Shown one piece after another: positions 62,253-64,000 of a stretch of DNA of 64,000 nucleotides. This DNA is from Ignavibacteriaceae bacterium (GTDB taxonomy: Bacteria > Bacteroidota > Ignavibacteria > Ignavibacteriales > Ignavibacteriaceae), in the NCBI GenBank assembly GCA_013388545.1, contig JACAFB010000033.1:1-64000 (forward strand), read 5' to 3'. Below the pieces are notes generated by a model that saw nothing but the letters and a program-made list of their open reading frames with translations, was not told the origin of the DNA and made no database searches. The translations under genes and the position numbers were made by a program. How positions within the stretch are numbered: position 1 is the stretch's first letter; every line of letters starts with the position of its first letter.

Positions 62253-63824
62253 ATGGTAAAAGAGATTATAATAAATTCATCCACCAATCAAACCCGCGTT
62301 GCAATAACCGAAGATGGAAATCTTGTAGATTTCTTTGTAGATTACCCGGAAAACCGCCGGATGGTGGGGGATATTTATCTTGGTAAAGTTGCCAGAGTAC
62401 TTCCGGGAATAAGAGCTGCCTTTATCGACATTGGAATGAAGCACGATGCCTTCCTCCATTTTTCTGATATTGGTGAAAGAACAAAACAATTTCAGGATAT
62501 GCTTGGAGATGAAGATTCTGACCTCGACGAAGAGGATGATCAAGAATCTCCTGGCGAACAAACATCTAAAAGTCCTTCCGGTTCCAAATCAGCCGCCGAT
62601 ATTCCAATACTTCACAAAGGACAGGATATTCTTATCCAGATAACAAAAGAGCCGGTCAACAATAAAGGTGTTCGGGTTACTTCTTCTGTTTCATTGCCCG
62701 GAAGATTTTGTGTGCTTCTTCCTTTTGATAATAAAATCGGTGTATCAAAAAAGATTTCAGACTTCAGGGAACGCAAAAGGCTTCGCCATATTGCCCGGCA
62801 GATTATTCCACAAAACTGCGGGCTGATTATCCGGACAGTTGCAAAAAATCAGTCGGAGGATTCTCTAAAAGAAGACCTTAAATCTTTAATGGAAGTTTGG
62901 AAAAGAATAGAAGAGTCAGTTAAAACTGAAGAACCACCATCTTTGATTTACCAGGATTTAAGCACCACGAATAGTGTAATCAGGGATTTGCTTACCCCCG
63001 ATATATCAAAAGTTTTTATTGATTCGAAAAAACTTTATAAACAGATAAAGAATTATGTCGAAGTAATTCATCCCGAACTTGCAGATCGAATTGAGCTATT
63101 TAAATCCAGCAACTCGATTTTCGATTCATTTAAAATTGAGGAGCAGATTAAAACTCTTATGGGCAGAAAGGTTACATTGCCAAGCGGTGGTTATATAATT
63201 ATCGAACATACCGAAGCCATGGTTGTGATTGATGTAAACAGCGGAAGGTATGCAAAAAGTAAAGATCAGGAAGTAAATTCACTTAAAACCGACCTCGAGG
63301 CTGCCAGAGAGATTGCAAGACAGATGAGACTTCGTGACATTGGCGGTATTATTGTCGTCGATTTCATTGATCTTGAAGAGGAAAAGAACCGTAAAAAGAT
63401 TTACGATGAACTGAAAAAAGAATTCAGACGCGACAGAGCAAAAGTTACTGTGCTTCCAATGTCTGACTTTGGCCTCATCCAGATTACCAGGCAAAGAATC
63501 AGGCAGAATATTATGCAGGCAATGAAAGATGTTTGTCCATACTGCATGGGAACTGGATTGCTTACAAAACACTCCCACGTTGTTTACGATCTTGAAGATG
63601 GATTGAGAAAGTTTAAACGCGTTTCAAAGGAAAGATCAGTAATTATTCGATGCAATCCGACAGTTGCAGCAAAGCTTAATGATGGATTTTTCAAACCAAT
63701 ATTAAAACTGCAGCTTAAACACATGCTTAAGCTTCGGCTTGAAGAAGATAATTTTGTGCCCGTTGGGCAATTCAGATTTTATTCCGCAGCAACACAAAAA
63801 GAAATTACTCTTGAACAACAATAA
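62253..63824 (+). CDS. rng: Ribonuclease G/E family endoribonuclease
   Basis: A 523-residue RNase G-type enzyme. The S1 domain starts near residue 36 (GDIYLGKVARVLPGIRAAFI, then HDAFLHF) and contains an acidic, low-complexity insertion of about 40 residues (about 85-125, DLDEEDDQESPGEQ). The catalytic region has the metal-binding aspartates in MVVIDVNSGRY and VVDFIDLE, and the zinc-link CPYCMGTG near residue 430. It lacks the long C-terminal scaffold of E. coli RNase E, so RNase G is the closer match. The frame begins inside an unrelated open frame at 62099; ATG 62253 gives the normal N-terminus. It may share a transcript with gcvT, which starts 12 bases later. Confidence 0.93.
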   Translation: MVKEIIINSSTNQTRVAITEDGNLVDFFVDYPENRRMVGDIYLGKVARVLPGIRAAFIDIGMKHDAFLHFSDIGERTKQFQDMLGDEDSDLDEEDDQESPGEQTSKSPSGSKSAADIPILHKGQDILIQITKEPVNNKGVRVTSSVSLPGRFCVLLPFDNKIGVSKKISDFRERKRLRHIARQIIPQNCGLIIRTVAKNQSEDSLKEDLKSLMEVWKRIEESVKTEEPPSLIYQDLSTTNSVIRDLLTPDISKVFIDSKKLYKQIKNYVEVIHPELADRIELFKSSNSIFDSFKIEEQIKTLMGRKVTLPSGGYIIIEHTEAMVVIDVNSGRYAKSKDQEVNSLKTDLEAAREIARQMRLRDIGGIIVVDFIDLEEEKNRKKIYDELKKEFRRDRAKVTVLPMSDFGLIQITRQRIRQNIMQAMKDVCPYCMGTGLLTKHSHVVYDLEDGLRKFKRVSKERSVIIRCNPTVAAKLNDGFFKPILKLQLKHMLKLRLEEDNFVPVGQFRFYSAATQKEITLEQQ

Positions 63825-63836
63825 AGCAGCAATAAA

Positions 63837-64000
63837 ATGAAAAAGACTAAATTTTATAGCATTCATCAAAAACTGGGAGCTAAGATTGTGGAATTCGCAG
63901 GCTTCCAGATGCCAATCCAATATTCATCAATAATTGCCGAACACAAAGCCGTTAGAAATTCTGTCGGTGTTTTTGATGTGTCCCATATGGGCGAATTCCA
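63837..64000 (+). CDS. gcvT: Aminomethyltransferase (glycine cleavage T protein), 5' part only
   Basis: The window ends inside this gene; 54 codons are visible. The translation starts [20 protein letters not shown] and continues [20 protein letters not shown] and [12 protein letters not shown], the well-conserved N-terminus of GcvT. GcvT moves the aminomethyl group of glycine from the lipoyl H protein to tetrahydrofolate. It follows rng by 12 bases on the same strand. It begins within the first residues of the family, so the start is sound. Confidence 0.93.
   Translation, partial: MKKTKFYSIHQKLGAKIVEFAGFQMPIQYSSIIAEHKAVRNSVGVFDVSHMGEF

Noticed and set aside
62099-62386. 95-codon open frame upstream of and overlapping rng
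   Set aside because: It runs out of frame into the well-supported rng start, and its C-terminal half is the shadow of rng; the hydrophobic start is probably chance.

Overview
The window reads as a chromosomal piece of an AT-rich, Gram-negative bacterium of the Bacteroidota/Chlorobiota group, most likely class Ignavibacteria. The signs are a type IX secretion C-terminal sorting domain with the NYPNPFNPST motif, exported proteins and lipoproteins of the kind common in that class, a group II GGGP synthase, a YpdA-like oxidoreductase, and the gene order rimP-nusA-infB-rbfA-truB-ribF-rpsO-pnp. I see no tRNA, rRNA, CRISPR array, insertion sequence or prophage.

Layout. 0-12 kb: mixed housekeeping genes (DUF192 protein, GmhA, GGGP synthase, secreted subtilase, orphan ParA, PPK2, orphan DNA methyltransferase, membrane diheme cytochrome c, Trm112-like protein, ICMT-like methyltransferase, cell-wall amidase), then an exported-protein gene broken by two in-frame stops. 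12.5-18.4 kb: the pyruvate dehydrogenase complex aceE-aceF-lpdA. 18.4-31 kb: an unusual protein joining an ECF sigma factor to a FecR-like domain across the membrane, a DUF255 protein, SIMPL protein, small cytochrome c, class I aldolase, YpdA-like protein, a second broken exported-protein gene, HAD phosphatase, TPM protein, a DUF4097 lipoprotein with nine TSGGDI-type repeats, and a CPA2 antiporter.

31-46.7 kb is the most distinctive part. All genes lie on the minus strand, in transcription order: a receiver-like plus PPDK-type ATP-grasp protein; a NuoE-like subunit with a zinc-ribbon tail; a 1057-residue NuoF-GltD fusion; a [2Fe-2S]/[4Fe-4S] subunit; an FMN glutamate synthase without a glutaminase domain; a hexameric-type GdhA; a second, paralogous receiver/ATP-grasp protein; a small zinc ribbon; and a second glutamate dehydrogenase. 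I read it as a glutamate/redox island in which an electron-bifurcating transhydrogenase-like complex (resembling the Sporomusa-type Nfn) is joined to glutamate synthesis, with two copies of an undescribed nucleotide-binding regulator or enzyme.

46.8-52.5 kb: a heavily decayed lipoprotein gene, then an envelope gene set (two lipoproteins, a beta-barrel-like protein ending in a transglutaminase-like domain, a FecR-like protein). 52.7-64 kb: lapA-like gene, the translation/RNA operon rimP to pnp, RNase G and the start of gcvT. The rimP leader carries a terminator-like hairpin directly before the start codon, next to a Bacteroidetes-style promoter match.

All functions are inferred from motifs read by eye; no database search was possible.
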